Source: Halomonas maura (GTDB lineage: Bacteria > Pseudomonadota > Gammaproteobacteria > Pseudomonadales > Halomonadaceae). Taken from it: DNA of 64,000 bases. How positions within the stretch are numbered: the first letter of the stretch is position 1; every line of letters starts with the position of its first letter. This document shows, in pieces, positions 1 to 8,199 of the stretch. The position numbers were made by a program, and so were the translations under genes. The stretch is taken from NCBI RefSeq assembly GCF_030409305.1, contig NZ_JAUFPQ010000002.1, forward strand, positions 1 to 64,000. The letters run 5' to 3'. The notes beneath the pieces are model-generated. The model was not told the DNA's origin. It saw only the letters and a list, made by a program, of their open reading frames with translations, and made no database searches.

Positions 1-27
1 GGTCAGATTCTACCCCGCCGGCGCCGG

Positions 28-711
28 TCAGGCAGCTGCGGCAGGATTTATGCAGCGTTTCCATAGGCCGCCAGGTATTGCGAATAATGTGTCGAGAGGG
101 TTGAAAGCTGTGCCAACGATAAGTCCGATTATTGTACTAAATACAGCAACTATGCCTTCAAGTCCTAATACAATGAGAGCAATTAGCATGTCGATCATGA
201 GGTGCCAATAACCTCTTTCAGAGATATGCGCCACTTTGTTTATATATTTCTGAGGAAGGTTTGCCAACCATGATGTACCGTAGAGCAGGTTGGATATGCC
301 ATCAAAGTCGGCCATAATTAGAGATGACTCTCCGCGACCTTGATAGCTATGTTGGAATAAAGACCAAGTGCTACCAAAAGTCCCAAGCATGTATGCTTTT
401 TCGAGATTAGTTTCGTTGTCACCCGTGAAGCCAATCACAGCCCAAGGACGGTTGTTTTCCCAAGTTTGACGGCCCCACACATCGGTACTGACGTGTGATG
501 AAGCTGACCACCAAACTACGTTTTGCTGGTCTAAGCCACCGCTTTGCTGTTGGATAACATGTTGCTCTTCACACGTTGAACGTCTTACGGGGGACACCAT
601 TTCTGCTGGATGCGTAAAATTACAGTATACTTTTCCTGTTTGGTACTGCCACGGAGAAGCTTCTACGTGGCTGGTGATGATAAACAGGATTAAAGGTATT
701 ATGTATTTCAA
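28..711 (-). CDS. Hypothetical secreted or membrane-anchored protein
   Basis: 227 aa, not recognised. The first 18 or so residues form a typical signal peptide (MKYIIPLILFIITSHVEA, cleavage probably after EA). A soluble middle part follows with several Trp residues and two Cys (CNF, TCEE) that could form a disulfide. The last 60 residues contain one or two long hydrophobic segments (LIALIVLGLEGIVAVF, then IIGLIVGTAF) followed by a short Ala-rich tail. The layout suggests an exported domain held in the inner membrane by its C-terminus. Base composition is AT-rich like the RT gene and unlike the core genes, so it was probably acquired with the island. It is the last gene of a minus-strand series RT, 791-1087, this gene. 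No link to the RT function can be shown. Confidence 0.6.
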   Translation of the reverse strand: MKYIIPLILFIITSHVEASPWQYQTGKVYCNFTHPAEMVSPVRRSTCEEQHVIQQQSGGLDQQNVVWWSASSHVSTDVWGRQTWENNRPWAVIGFTGDNETNLEKAYMLGTFGSTWSLFQHSYQGRGESSLIMADFDGISNLLYGTSWLANLPQKYINKVAHISERGYWHLMIDMLIALIVLGLEGIVAVFSTIIGLIVGTAFNPLDTLFAIPGGLWKRCINPAAAA

Positions 712-790
712 GGCAATTCCCTTTGCGTAGGTGGTTTTTTATACCCATAATTTTTATGTGTTCAATGTTATTGAGTTTGAGGCTAATTCT

Positions 791-1087
791 TTAGAGGTCA
801 TCGATGTAAGTGCTGTAAGGATTTGGCCAATTTCTGCGCGGCGCGTTATAAATACGAGTTACCCATACGTCATCCATGGATGCTTGATGGCCGACATAGT
901 CATTTCCAGAATCCCATATTTCTAGGCGGAAGAGATTTCCATCAAGCCCTCGGTTTCCGACTACACCAGACAGATACGCTATACCATCTGTTGTTACACG
1001 AAGCTGACGAGATTCTGAGTCATCTTTAGATGCGATTAGTTTCCTTACATCTTCTTTAGTAAGGCCGCTTTCTAAATTGAGTTGCAT
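791..1087 (-). CDS. Small hypothetical protein in the RT island
   Basis: 98 aa, soluble, acidic, with no signal peptide or membrane segment; not recognised. I chose the second ATG (MQLNLESG) because AAGGA lies 4 nt upstream of it, while the in-frame ATG five codons earlier (1102) has no ribosome site. The protein looks like one compact domain: a helical start (TKEDVRKLIAS) and then a strand-rich part with GNDYVG and the conserved-looking end NWPNPYSTYID. It lies 58 bp downstream of the RT stop on the same strand and shares its AT-rich composition. It could be co-transcribed with the RT, but known DRT2 systems need only RT plus ncRNA, so I treat it as a passenger. Confidence 0.6.
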   Translation of the reverse strand: MQLNLESGLTKEDVRKLIASKDDSESRQLRVTTDGIAYLSGVVGNRGLDGNLFRLEIWDSGNDYVGHQASMDDVWVTRIYNAPRRNWPNPYSTYIDDL

Positions 1088-1159
1088 TTTTCCTTCGCGC
1101 ATACTTGATTTTAGTGGTTTTAGCTATCTCTCTAGTGATAGAGGCGTGAATGTTTTTTA

Positions 1160-2461
1160 TTAAGACTTTGGGCGTTGCTTTTCTTTCTTCTCAATTTCCT
1201 CTTGCAATCTTTTCCATAGGGGCTTGAGTTGTCTTCTTATATGGATGGAGTTCATTTTGCTAGCTGCCCTATGCCCATAGGTGATGAAGTTAGTTTTCCC
1301 AAGATGCGAGTACCTCTCATATAGCTTTTTCTTGTAAATGCTTTCTTCGGGCATACCTTTGTCTATGCGCTCCTTGTTTCTTTTTTTCATTGTGCTTTTC
1401 GCTAGCTTTACTCCACCCTTTACCTTTCTTGAATATCTAGACAGAGATGACGACCGGATTAGGATTCTTTCTCCATCAAATGTAAACCCTAGGTACTGTA
1501 GAGGCTTGTCACTTTGTTGCCCCGTAGGGGTGGTGATGAATGTTCGCCTTTCTGTTTTTGTTGGCTGTATGCTTAGCTCAAGTTTATTTATCTCAGATTG
1601 AACGAACCCGGCAACTTCGTCACGACATTGAACGGGGGTGATAAAGAGCATGTCATCACAGTACCTGAAATACTTCCCGCCTTGTTCCGATACGGCTTCT
1701 TGCATCAGGGTGTCGAAGTCGATCATATAAATATTTGATAGAAGAGCACTGATCGGCGTGCCTTGAGGAATTCCTTTTCCGGTTTTGTTTGTTTTTACAA
1801 GCACTTTTTTTCGGACTTTTTCTCTGAACTCGCTCGGGGAGCAAAGTCTGTGCCTGTTTTTCTTAGGGTTGTTTTTGGATATGCCGAGCTCCTCGTAAAG
1901 CCTTTCCTTGCTTACTATTGAAAACTTGGTTATAGACTTGTAGATAGAGTAGTGGTCTTCGGGGAGAGAGTTGATACCCAGGGTTTTTGACCATTTTTCC
2001 TTTAGTATTTTATGGTCAAGCGTGTCAAAGAAGGCTGTTATGTCTAGTGCGACGACGCTACAGTCTCCCATCCTTTTTATTGTGTCAAAGGCCTCTTTTG
2101 CAAAATCTATGTTACTTTTCCCTAATTGGCGAAAAGCCAATACGGACTCAGAGATTTGCGCCTTCTTTATCTCTTCTTCATAACGCTGTGCAATGATTTT
2201 TGAATAATAGCTGTATATGTGGCCATCTTTATGAGAAGGGTAGGAGATAGGCCGTTTTTTTGGTTTCTTTTGAATGTTTTTAGTTGCTTTGTCTTTGCTG
2301 ATTTTTACGCTATCAATGCTGTAGCTGATGAGCGGGTAAAAGCTGTGTTGGGATACTTTCTGGGGGTTGGTGACTAGCTGTTCTGCTTTTGCAAAGCCAA
2401 TGGGAGAGTCAAAATGTAAGTAATTTCTTTTGCGAAACCAGCATGCATCTTCCCTGCGCAT
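1160..2461 (-). CDS. drt2: DRT2-type (UG2) antiphage reverse transcriptase
   Basis: 433 aa. The ATG at 2461 is preferred over an in-frame TTG at 2473 because AGGA lies 5 nt upstream. RT motifs are intact: the metal-binding Asp in VALDITAFFDTLDH (about residues 137-150), GIPQGTPISALLSN (about 230-243), the catalytic YCDD box (267-270) and LQYLGF (321-326). A basic, helical thumb-like C-terminus of about 100 residues follows. There is no maturase, endonuclease or integrase domain, so it is not a group II intron protein. Length, the N-terminal RPISYPSHKDGHIYSYY region and the stand-alone layout fit the defence-associated UG2/DRT2 family. The identification rests mainly on the upstream ncRNA, which carries a readable neo template. 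In this family the RT copies the ncRNA into concatemeric cDNA, and phage infection leads to expression of the encoded Neo protein. The AT-rich composition indicates transfer. Confidence 0.88.
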   Translation of the reverse strand: MRREDACWFRKRNYLHFDSPIGFAKAEQLVTNPQKVSQHSFYPLISYSIDSVKISKDKATKNIQKKPKKRPISYPSHKDGHIYSYYSKIIAQRYEEEIKKAQISESVLAFRQLGKSNIDFAKEAFDTIKRMGDCSVVALDITAFFDTLDHKILKEKWSKTLGINSLPEDHYSIYKSITKFSIVSKERLYEELGISKNNPKKNRHRLCSPSEFREKVRKKVLVKTNKTGKGIPQGTPISALLSNIYMIDFDTLMQEAVSEQGGKYFRYCDDMLFITPVQCRDEVAGFVQSEINKLELSIQPTKTERRTFITTPTGQQSDKPLQYLGFTFDGERILIRSSSLSRYSRKVKGGVKLAKSTMKKRNKERIDKGMPEESIYKKKLYERYSHLGKTNFITYGHRAASKMNSIHIRRQLKPLWKRLQEEIEKKEKQRPKS

Positions 2462-2486
2462 GTTTTTCCTCAATAGCTTAGCAAAA

Positions 2487-2529
2487 CCGGGGGAGATGGA
2501 CTGCGGCCATCCATTCTGCTCCCCCCCGG
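2487..2529 (-). terminator. G/C hairpin with U tract between ncRNA and RT gene
   Basis: On the minus strand CCGGGGGGGAG (2529-2519) pairs with CTCCCCCGG (2495-2487), with an inner stem ATGGA/TCCAT (2514-2510 with 2500-2496), and TTTT follows directly. It sits 26 nt upstream of the RT start codon. It could end the ncRNA while letting some transcripts read on into the RT gene, which would give much RNA and little enzyme. It may also be a structural stem of the ncRNA that the RT binds. Confidence 0.6.
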
Positions 2530-2610
2530 CTTAACCAAGTGGACTAAGTCTCACCATCCATCATTACTCTCGTTGCGCTTCTCGTGAAAGCAATGATGCG
2601 CCGCTTCTGT

Positions 2611-2739
2611 TAGAGATGACATATAATGTCAGTATCACAATCACATTGGAGATCGTTATGAAGCTAGACCCCAGTTGCGCGATGTCGTTGCATTCTCTGG
2701 CTCGTTTTCACGTATGCTTGCAAATGCTTGACATCCTGT
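2611..2739 (+). other. neo: neo repeat unit (template read as cDNA, 129 nt, 43 codons)
   Basis: The cDNA strand of the template equals the plus strand here. Within one unit there is a perfect -10 (TATAAT, 2622-2627), a ribosome site GGAG (2648-2651), an ATG at 2658 with 6-nt spacing, and near the end a perfect -35 (TTGACA, 2728-2733). When units are joined head to tail (2739 to 2611), TTGACA and TATAAT come to lie exactly 17 bp apart. The frame from ATG 2658 crosses the junction as CTG-T|TA-GAG and returns to the same ATG without a stop, because 129 is a multiple of three. Each unit encodes MKLDPSCAMSLHSLARFHV, then CLQMLDILLEMTYN, then VSITITLEIV. In the linear chromosome the same frame stops after 27 codons at TGA 2739-2741. 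Confidence 0.85.
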
Positions 2740-2773
2740 GATGTTCCTTGCCAACTTTTCGGCAAGCAAATTA

Positions 2774-2802
2774 ACTTTAGCATACAATAAGTGCTCATGG
2801 AA
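2774..2802 (-). promoter_or_regulatory. Candidate promoter of the DRT2 ncRNA
   Basis: On the minus strand there is an extended -10 element, TG-C-TAAAGT (TAAAGT at 2779-2774), with a weak -35-like TTCCAT at 2802-2797 and a 17-bp spacer. The start point expected 7 nt further on (about 2767) falls right before the 5' hairpin of the predicted ncRNA. That would give an RNA of about 285 nt, close to the size of roughly 280 nt that I recall for the Klebsiella DRT2 ncRNA. The hexamers themselves are weak, so this is inference. Confidence 0.45.
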
Positions 2803-3213
2803 GGGCTTTTAATGTGATGCTTTGGTCTTGGTATGCGTGAATATCATGCAGCTGAGACTCATTTCTGACTTCGAGGGTGTTAAGTGTGCATTTAGCTGGT
2901 AGCGCCCCATTTACGGGGCACTAGGCTATTATTTTTTTTTGCTTGTTTCCTTTCTAATGGTTCCGATTTTTTTGTCTGAGCGTGTGTCTCTACCACCAGG
3001 ATTACGAATCGTGCCAGGCGGCAATCCACGAGACTTCTCGAAGGTGCCTACGGTGCAGTCACTACGGGTTTTTCTCACCATCCGTATTACTCCTGTACGG
3101 TTCTAATCGAGCTCAGTGGTCGTACCATCTGATACTTAGTGAGGGGAGATACCTTGAGGAAGCATTCCCCCTCACGCACTTCAATTATATTGCTAATCCA
3201 CGGTAAGTGGGGG
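2803..3213. other. Island edge without a recognisable gene
   Basis: About 410 bp between the predicted ncRNA promoter and the first core-like gene. It contains the plus-strand terminator-like hairpin (2900-2940). From 3000 on the GC content rises and all frames are interrupted. The plus strand around 2999-3120 reads like a decayed coding remnant in short open stretches, but I recognise no family. I see no att-site repeat or integrase here. Confidence 0.4.
2900..2940 (+). terminator. Terminator-like hairpin and T tract, plus strand
   Basis: TAGCGCCCC and GGGGCACTA pair over a 6-nt loop with one mismatch, and a run of nine T follows at 2932-2940, about 8 nt after the stem. No plus-strand gene leads into it. 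It may be left over from a lost gene, or may stop plus-strand transcription away from the ncRNA. The gap between stem and T run makes it non-canonical. Confidence 0.4.
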
Positions 3214-3531
3214 CTAGTGGGAAGGATACCGTGAGATATTTGTCTGTCGGGTGAAGCGCACCGGCGGGCGGTAGCGCTCCTCCCTGGAGGCCTGCTCCGG
3301 TGCCGGGCGCACGTGCCAGCCACGGCGGGTCGCCCAGGCCTTCAGCTCGCGGTAGTCGAGCAGCGGATGCTCCCGGGTATAGGGATTGGGGGATGACGAG
3401 GGAAAGGCATTGGCCACATGGGGATAGTGGGCCAGGGCGACCGCGTCGCCATGGGCCGCCAGGGCGCGGTCCAGGGCCGATTGCCATGCCCGGGGGTCGC
3501 GATGGGTGGTGCTGGCTTGATGTGCATGCAT
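3214..3531 (-). CDS. Conserved-looking small protein at island boundary, C-terminus possibly replaced
   Basis: 105 aa, not recognised as a named family. The start at 3531 (MHAHQAS) has GGAGG 8 nt upstream; longer in-frame starts at 3548 and 3699 lack one. The body is a compact soluble domain (WQSALDRALAAHGD, then HYPHVANAF, then a basic stretch KAWATRRGWHV). Codon use up to about RPPVRF is GC-rich and core-like, but the last ten or so codons (RQTNISRYPSH) run into AT-rich island DNA. The island may therefore have joined here and replaced the original end. It follows nrdB on the same strand but is separated from it by a terminator, so it is probably not part of the nrd operon. Confidence 0.55.
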   Translation of the reverse strand: MHAHQASTTHRDPRAWQSALDRALAAHGDAVALAHYPHVANAFPSSSPNPYTREHPLLDYRELKAWATRRGWHVRPAPEQASREERYRPPVRFTRQTNISRYPSH

Positions 3532-3600
3532 CGGATTGCCCTCCATTGTGTCGCCTGGGACCAGGCGTTGCCCGGGCGGTGCGGTTGCCCGGATCTCATG

Positions 3601-3635
3601 AAAAACGCCCCGCCCGGCGGAACCGGACGAGGCGT
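3601..3635 (-). terminator. Rho-independent terminator of nrdB
   Basis: On the minus strand ACGCC-T-CGTCCGG pairs with CCGGGCG-G-GGCGT and is followed by TTTTT. It lies about 140 nt after the nrdB stop and ahead of the small gene at 3214-3531. Confidence 0.75.
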
Positions 3636-3776
3636 CATCATCGGGGTGGAAGCCGGCCGGCGCGTGGCCGGCTTCCGGCCGCGGGAGGCCGCTGGGCATG
3701 CCCGACGACAGGCTGCCGGGGAAGGCGGTATCGATGCGCCGGTGTCATCATGCCAAGGCCTCCGCGAAACTCGCGA

Positions 3777-5039
3777 TCAATCCCAGCTCAGTGCGCCACC
3801 CACCTGGTACTCGGTGACGCGGGTCTCGAAGAAGTTCTTCTCCTTGCGCAGGTCGATGATCTCGCTCATCCAGGGGAAGGGGTTCTCGGCGCCCGGGAAC
3901 TGCTCCTTGAGGCCGATCTGCGCCAGGCGGCGGTTGCAGATGAAGTGCAGGTACTCCTCCATGATCGCCGCGTTCATGCCCAGTACGCCGCGGGGCATGG
4001 TGTCCCGCGCATAGGCGATCTCCAGCTCGGTGCCCTCGAGGATCATCTGGGTGACCTCGTCCTGGAACTCGGCCGTCCACAGGTGCGGGTTCTCGATCTT
4101 GATCTGGTTGATCATGTCGACGCCGAAGTTCAGGTGCATCGACTCGTCGCGCAGGATGTACTGGAACTGCTCGGCGACGCCGGTCATCTTGTTGCGCCGG
4201 CCCATGGAGAGGATCTGGCTGAAGCCGCAGTAGAAGAAGATGCCCTCGGTCACGCAGTAGAAGGCGATCAGGTTGCGCAACAGCTCCTGGTCGGTCTCGG
4301 GGGTGCCGGTGTGGAAGTCCGGGCGCGCCAGCGACTGGGTGTGCTTGAGGCTCCAGGCGGACTTGGCCGACACCGAGGGCACCTCGCGGTACATGTTGAA
4401 GACCTCGCCCTCGTCCATGCCCAGCGACTCCACGCAGTACTGGTAGGCGTGGGTGTGGATCGCCTCCTCGAAGGCCTGGCGCAGCAGGTACTGGCGGCAC
4501 TCGGGGTTGGTGATCAGGCGGTAGACCGCCAGCACCAGGTTGTTGGCGACCAGCGAGTCGGCGGTGGAGAAGTAGCCCAGGCTACGCTCGACGATGCGCC
4601 GCTCGTCCTCGGTGAGGCCGTCCGCGCTCTTCCACAGCGCGATGTCGGCGTTCATGTTCACTTCCTGGGGCATCCAGTGGTTGGCGCTGCCGTCCAGGTA
4701 CTTCTGCCAGGCCCACTCGTACTTGAAGGGCACCAGCTGATTGAGGTCGGCGCGGGCATTGATCATGCGCTTGTCGTCGACATCGATGCGCGCCGCGCCC
4801 ACTTCCAGCTCTTCGAGGCCGGCGGCCACGTCGAGCTCCTCGAGGGACTGCTTGGCGCGGGCCAGGCGGTCCTGATCGGCGACCTGGTAGGCGCCGGCGC
4901 TGTCGCGGACCTCGGCGGCGGGCGCCTCGGCGCTGGGCGCGGCGGGCTGCGGTGCCGGCTGGGGGGCCTCGGCCGGCTGGTCGGCGACCGCGCTATTGTC
5001 GTCAATCGTGTCTTCGTGGAACTCGTTCCAATCGATCAT
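3777..5039 (-). CDS. nrdB: Ribonucleoside-diphosphate reductase class Ia, beta subunit
   Basis: 420 aa. NrdB (R2) carries the di-iron/tyrosyl-radical site that starts catalysis in NrdA, making dNDPs for DNA synthesis. The start is [10 protein letters not shown] at 5039; upstream in-frame sequence is not protein-like. An acidic and Pro/Ala-rich N-terminal segment of about 50 residues precedes the ferritin-like helical core. Iron-site helices are visible: [12 protein letters not shown], the [13 protein letters not shown] helix and [14 protein letters not shown]. The C-terminus ([10 protein letters not shown]) is the kind of tail that docks into NrdA. It is longer than the E. coli protein (about 376 aa) and close to Pseudomonas-type R2. 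It lies 124 bp downstream of nrdA and is probably co-transcribed from the NrdR-type promoter near 8200. Confidence 0.96.
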   Translation of the reverse strand: MIDWNEFHEDTIDDNSAVADQPAEAPQPAPQPAAPSAEAPAAEVRDSAGAYQVADQDRLARAKQSLEELDVAAGLEELEVGAARIDVDDKRMINARADLNQLVPFKYEWAWQKYLDGSANHWMPQEVNMNADIALWKSADGLTEDERRIVERSLGYFSTADSLVANNLVLAVYRLITNPECRQYLLRQAFEEAIHTHAYQYCVESLGMDEGEVFNMYREVPSVSAKSAWSLKHTQSLARPDFHTGTPETDQELLRNLIAFYCVTEGIFFYCGFSQILSMGRRNKMTGVAEQFQYILRDESMHLNFGVDMINQIKIENPHLWTAEFQDEVTQMILEGTELEIAYARDTMPRGVLGMNAAIMEEYLHFICNRRLAQIGLKEQFPGAENPFPWMSEIIDLRKEKNFFETRVTEYQVGGALSWD

Positions 5040-5163
5040 GTTCTTCCTCGTGCCTCGGAGGTGGAAGAGACAAGAAGGAAGCGCCCTTCGGGCAGGAAGA
5101 GGGGGCTTGGGCCGGCCCTCTTCATCGGCGCGTAGCGCCGCCTTCCCTCTTCCGTCTTGGTCG

Positions 5164-8082
5164 TTACTGACAGGCCTCGCAGCCCAGCTCGTCCATGTCG
5201 CCCGCCGAGGGCGCCCGCGAGCCGCTGCCGCCCTTGCCCTGCAGGAAGTCGTCGATGCCCTTGGGCTCTCCATGCGCAGAGGGCTCCGGCGTCGGCTCCG
5301 GGGCGGAGGGGGCCGGGCCCGCGCCGGGCGCGGCGTTGCTGACGGCGTTGAGGTTGCCGCGGTCCACGGTGGACTTCTCCACCGAGGTGGCGCCCAGGGC
5401 GCGCAGGTAGTAGGTGGTCTTGAGGCCACGGAACCACGCCATGCGATAGGTCACGTCCAGCTTCTTGCCGGAGACGCCCTTGATGTAGAGGTTCAGCGAC
5501 TGGGCCTGGTCGATCCACTTCTGGCGCCGTGAGGCGGCCTCGACCAGCCACTTGGGCTCGACCTCGAAGGCGGTGGCGTACTTGGCCTTGAGGTCGGCCG
5601 GGATACGGTCGATGGGCTGGACGCTGCCGTCGTAGTACTTGAGGTCGTTGATCATCACCTCGTCCCACAGGCCGCGCGCCTTGAGGTCGCCCACCATGTA
5701 GGCGTTGACCACGGTGAACTCGCCCGACAGGTTCGACTTGACGAACAGGTTCTGGTAGGTCGGCTCGATCGACTGCGAGACGCCGCAGATGTTGGAGATG
5801 GTCGCGGTCGGGGCGATGGCCATGACGTTGGAGTTGCGCATGCCCTGGGTGGCGATCTTCTCGCGGAGGCGCTCCCAGTCCTGGGTCGCGGAGGTGTCGA
5901 CCTCGATGTACTTCTCGCCGCGCTCCTGCTTGAGTTTCTCGATGGAGTCGATGGGCAGGATGCCCTGGTCCCACAGCGAGCCCTCGAAGCTCTGGTAGCG
6001 CCCGCGCTCGGCGGCCAGGTCGGCGGAGGCCTCGATGGCGTGGTAGCTGACCAGCTCCATGGAGCGGTCGGCGAAGCTGACGGCCCCCTCGGAGGCGTAG
6101 GCGATGTCCTGGGCGTAGAGGGCGTCCTGGAAGCCCATGATGCCGAGTCCCACCGGGCGATGCTTGAAGTTGGAGCGCTCCGCCTGGGGCACCGCGTAAT
6201 AGTTGATGTCGATGACGTTATCGAGCATGCGCACGGCGGTGCGCACGGTCTTCTTCAGCTTGGCGTCGTCGAAGGCACCGTCGGTGACATGCTGGGCCAG
6301 GTTGATGGACCCCAGGTTGCACACCGCGATCTCGTCGGGCGAGGTGTTCAGGGTGATCTCGGTGCACAGGTTGGAGCTGTGGACCACGCCGGCGTGCTGC
6401 TGCGGGCTGCGCAGGTTGCACGGATCCTTGAAGGTGATCCAGGGGTGGCCGGTCTCGAACAGCATCGACAGCATCTTGCGCCACAGGTCCTTGGCCTTGA
6501 CGCGCTTGAACAGCTTGAGCTGGCCGTTGCGGGTCATCTCCTCGTATTCCTGGTAGCGCTGCTCGAAGGCGGCGCCGTACAGGTCGTGGAGGTCCGGGCA
6601 GGTGGCCGGCGAGAACAGGGTCCAGTCCTTGTCGTCGAAGACCCGCTTCATGAACAGGTCCGGCACCCAGTTGGCGGTGTTCATGTCGTGGGTACGGCGA
6701 CGGTCGTCACCGGTGTTCTTGCGCAGCTCTAGGAACTCCTCGATATCGAGGTGCCAGCTCTCCAGGTAGGCGCACACCGCGCCCTTGCGCTTGCCGCCCT
6801 GGTTGACCGCCACGGCGGTGTCGTTGACCACCTTGAGGAAGGGGACCACGCCCTGGGACTTGCCGTTGGTGCCCTTGATGTAGGAGCCCAGCGCGCGCAC
6901 CGGCGTCCAGTCGTTGCCCAGGCCGCCGGCCCACTTGGAGAGCAGGGCGTTGTCGCGGATGGCGCTGTAGATGCTGTCCAGGTCATCCGGCACGGTGGTG
7001 AGGTAGCAACTGGAGAGCTGGCTGCGCACCGTGCCCGAGTTGAACAGGGTCGGGGTGGAGGCCATGTAGTCGAAGCTGGAGAGCAGCTCGTAGAACTCGA
7101 TGGCCCGCGCCTCGCGGTCGTCCTCGTTGAGCGCCAGGCCCATGGCCACGCGCATGAACATCACCTGGGGCAGCTCGTAGCGCACGTCGTCGCGGTGGAT
7201 GAAGTAGCGGTCGTAGAGGGTCTGCAGGCCCAGGTAGGTGAACTGGGCGTCGCGGGTGTGATCCAGGGCGTCGCCCAGGCGCTCGAGGTCGAACTCGGCC
7301 AGCCGCGGGTCGAGCTGCTCGAACTCGATACCCTTGTCGATGTAGGCCTGGAAGGCCGGCTTGTAGTAGTCGGCCATCTCCTGGTAGGTCGCCTCGTCGG
7401 CGATGCCCAGGAACGACAGCGCCTCGCGGCGCAGGTTGTCCTGCAGCAGCCGGGCGGTGACGTAGGTGTAGTTGGGGTCCTTTTCCACCAGGGTGCGCGC
7501 GGTCATCATCAGCGCCTGGGAGACGCCGTCCACGGTCACGCCGTCGTAGAGGTTCTTCAGGGAGTCGTCGACGATCTTGCCCGGCTCGACGTTGGCCAGG
7601 CCCTCGCAGGCGTCGAAGACCAGCGTCTCGACCCGGCCCAGGTCCAGCGGGCGGGTGCTGCCGTCGACGGCGGTGACGTTGAGGGTCGGGTGCGGCTTCT
7701 CGATGTCGCCGCCGGCCTCGGCGCGGGCCCGGGCGTGCTCCTCGCGGTAGAGCACGTAGGCGCGGGCCACCTTCTGCTCACCGGCGCGCATCAGCGCCAG
7801 TTCGACCTGGTCCTGGATGTCCTCGATGTGTACCGTGCCCCCGTCGGACATGCGACGCTGGAAGGCCTGGGCGATGCCCTCGGAGGCGTGCTGCACGAAG
7901 TCGCGCACCCGCGACGAGGTGGCGGCGTTGTCGCCCTCCACGGCGATGAAGGCCTTGCTCAGGGCCACGGCGATCTTGCCGGCATCGAAGGGCACCACAT
8001 CGCCGGTGCGCTTGATGACACGCAGGGTCTGCGGTGCGGTAACGGAGACGGACGGACGGTCCGGAGTAGCGGTGGTATCCAT
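5164..8082 (-). CDS. nrdA: Ribonucleoside-diphosphate reductase class Ia, alpha subunit
   Basis: 972 aa. Catalytic subunit that reduces ribonucleoside diphosphates. The N-terminus carries an ATP-cone (about residues 20-110) and a second cone-like domain (about 135-225), as in Pseudomonas-type NrdA; these sense ATP/dATP. The barrel shows the redox Cys in [15 protein letters not shown], the active-site loop NLCTEI and [19 protein letters not shown]. The extreme C-terminus ends GCEACQ, the swinging Cys pair that is re-reduced by thioredoxin or glutaredoxin. A Pro/Ala-rich linker (about 920-950) joins that tail to the body. The ATG at 8082 has only a weak ribosome site. The promoter and two NrdR boxes lie 118 bp and more upstream. 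Confidence 0.97.
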   Translation of the reverse strand: MDTTATPDRPSVSVTAPQTLRVIKRTGDVVPFDAGKIAVALSKAFIAVEGDNAATSSRVRDFVQHASEGIAQAFQRRMSDGGTVHIEDIQDQVELALMRAGEQKVARAYVLYREEHARARAEAGGDIEKPHPTLNVTAVDGSTRPLDLGRVETLVFDACEGLANVEPGKIVDDSLKNLYDGVTVDGVSQALMMTARTLVEKDPNYTYVTARLLQDNLRREALSFLGIADEATYQEMADYYKPAFQAYIDKGIEFEQLDPRLAEFDLERLGDALDHTRDAQFTYLGLQTLYDRYFIHRDDVRYELPQVMFMRVAMGLALNEDDREARAIEFYELLSSFDYMASTPTLFNSGTVRSQLSSCYLTTVPDDLDSIYSAIRDNALLSKWAGGLGNDWTPVRALGSYIKGTNGKSQGVVPFLKVVNDTAVAVNQGGKRKGAVCAYLESWHLDIEEFLELRKNTGDDRRRTHDMNTANWVPDLFMKRVFDDKDWTLFSPATCPDLHDLYGAAFEQRYQEYEEMTRNGQLKLFKRVKAKDLWRKMLSMLFETGHPWITFKDPCNLRSPQQHAGVVHSSNLCTEITLNTSPDEIAVCNLGSINLAQHVTDGAFDDAKLKKTVRTAVRMLDNVIDINYYAVPQAERSNFKHRPVGLGIMGFQDALYAQDIAYASEGAVSFADRSMELVSYHAIEASADLAAERGRYQSFEGSLWDQGILPIDSIEKLKQERGEKYIEVDTSATQDWERLREKIATQGMRNSNVMAIAPTATISNICGVSQSIEPTYQNLFVKSNLSGEFTVVNAYMVGDLKARGLWDEVMINDLKYYDGSVQPIDRIPADLKAKYATAFEVEPKWLVEAASRRQKWIDQAQSLNLYIKGVSGKKLDVTYRMAWFRGLKTTYYLRALGATSVEKSTVDRGNLNAVSNAAPGAGPAPSAPEPTPEPSAHGEPKGIDDFLQGKGGSGSRAPSAGDMDELGCEACQ

Positions 8083-8199
8083 GGCGCCGGGGTTCCCTAC
8101 CTTGATGTGTCGGGTGGTCGAAGGCCGCCGGACGGCGACGGTTGACAGCTCTGAGAGTGATTGCTATGGCACAGGATGTGGTGTCCTCGCCGAGGTCGA

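Larger units (their letters stand above)
2483..2767 (-). ncRNA. DRT2 ncRNA, template for rolling-circle reverse transcription
   Basis: This stretch directly upstream of the RT gene has no plausible co-directional ORF but clear structure. In 5' to 3' order on the minus strand: a perfect hairpin CTTGCC-8 nt-GGCAAG (2766-2747); an ACA at 2739-2737; the 129-nt template (2739-2611); a second ACA at 2610-2608, both within an ACAG context; a 7-bp stem (CATCATT 2598-2592 with AATGATG 2565-2559); and a long G/C hairpin (2529-2487) followed by TTTT. Paired ACA motifs at the template ends match what is known for DRT2, where copying the upstream ACA lets the cDNA end re-pair with the downstream ACA and start another round. 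The 5' and 3' ends are predicted, not measured. Confidence 0.8.

Noticed and set aside
1160..2461. Retron or group II intron as the source of the RT
   Set aside because: No maturase/X domain or intron RNA domains V/VI, and no msr/msd-type inverted repeats; the neo template explains the upstream region better.
2650..2841. Two overlapping open stretches of 50 and 57 codons on the minus strand upstream of the RT
   Set aside because: They lie inside the predicted ncRNA, lack good ribosome sites and are explained as chance in the template; the antisense frame has the RBS and ATG.
2982..3206. 74-codon plus-strand ORF at the island edge
   Set aside because: No ribosome site, odd composition and no recognisable domain; probably decayed sequence.
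3300..5135. 611-codon plus-strand ORF opposite nrdB
   Set aside because: A shadow of the GC-rich nrdB gene; low-complexity Arg/Gly/His/Val translation.
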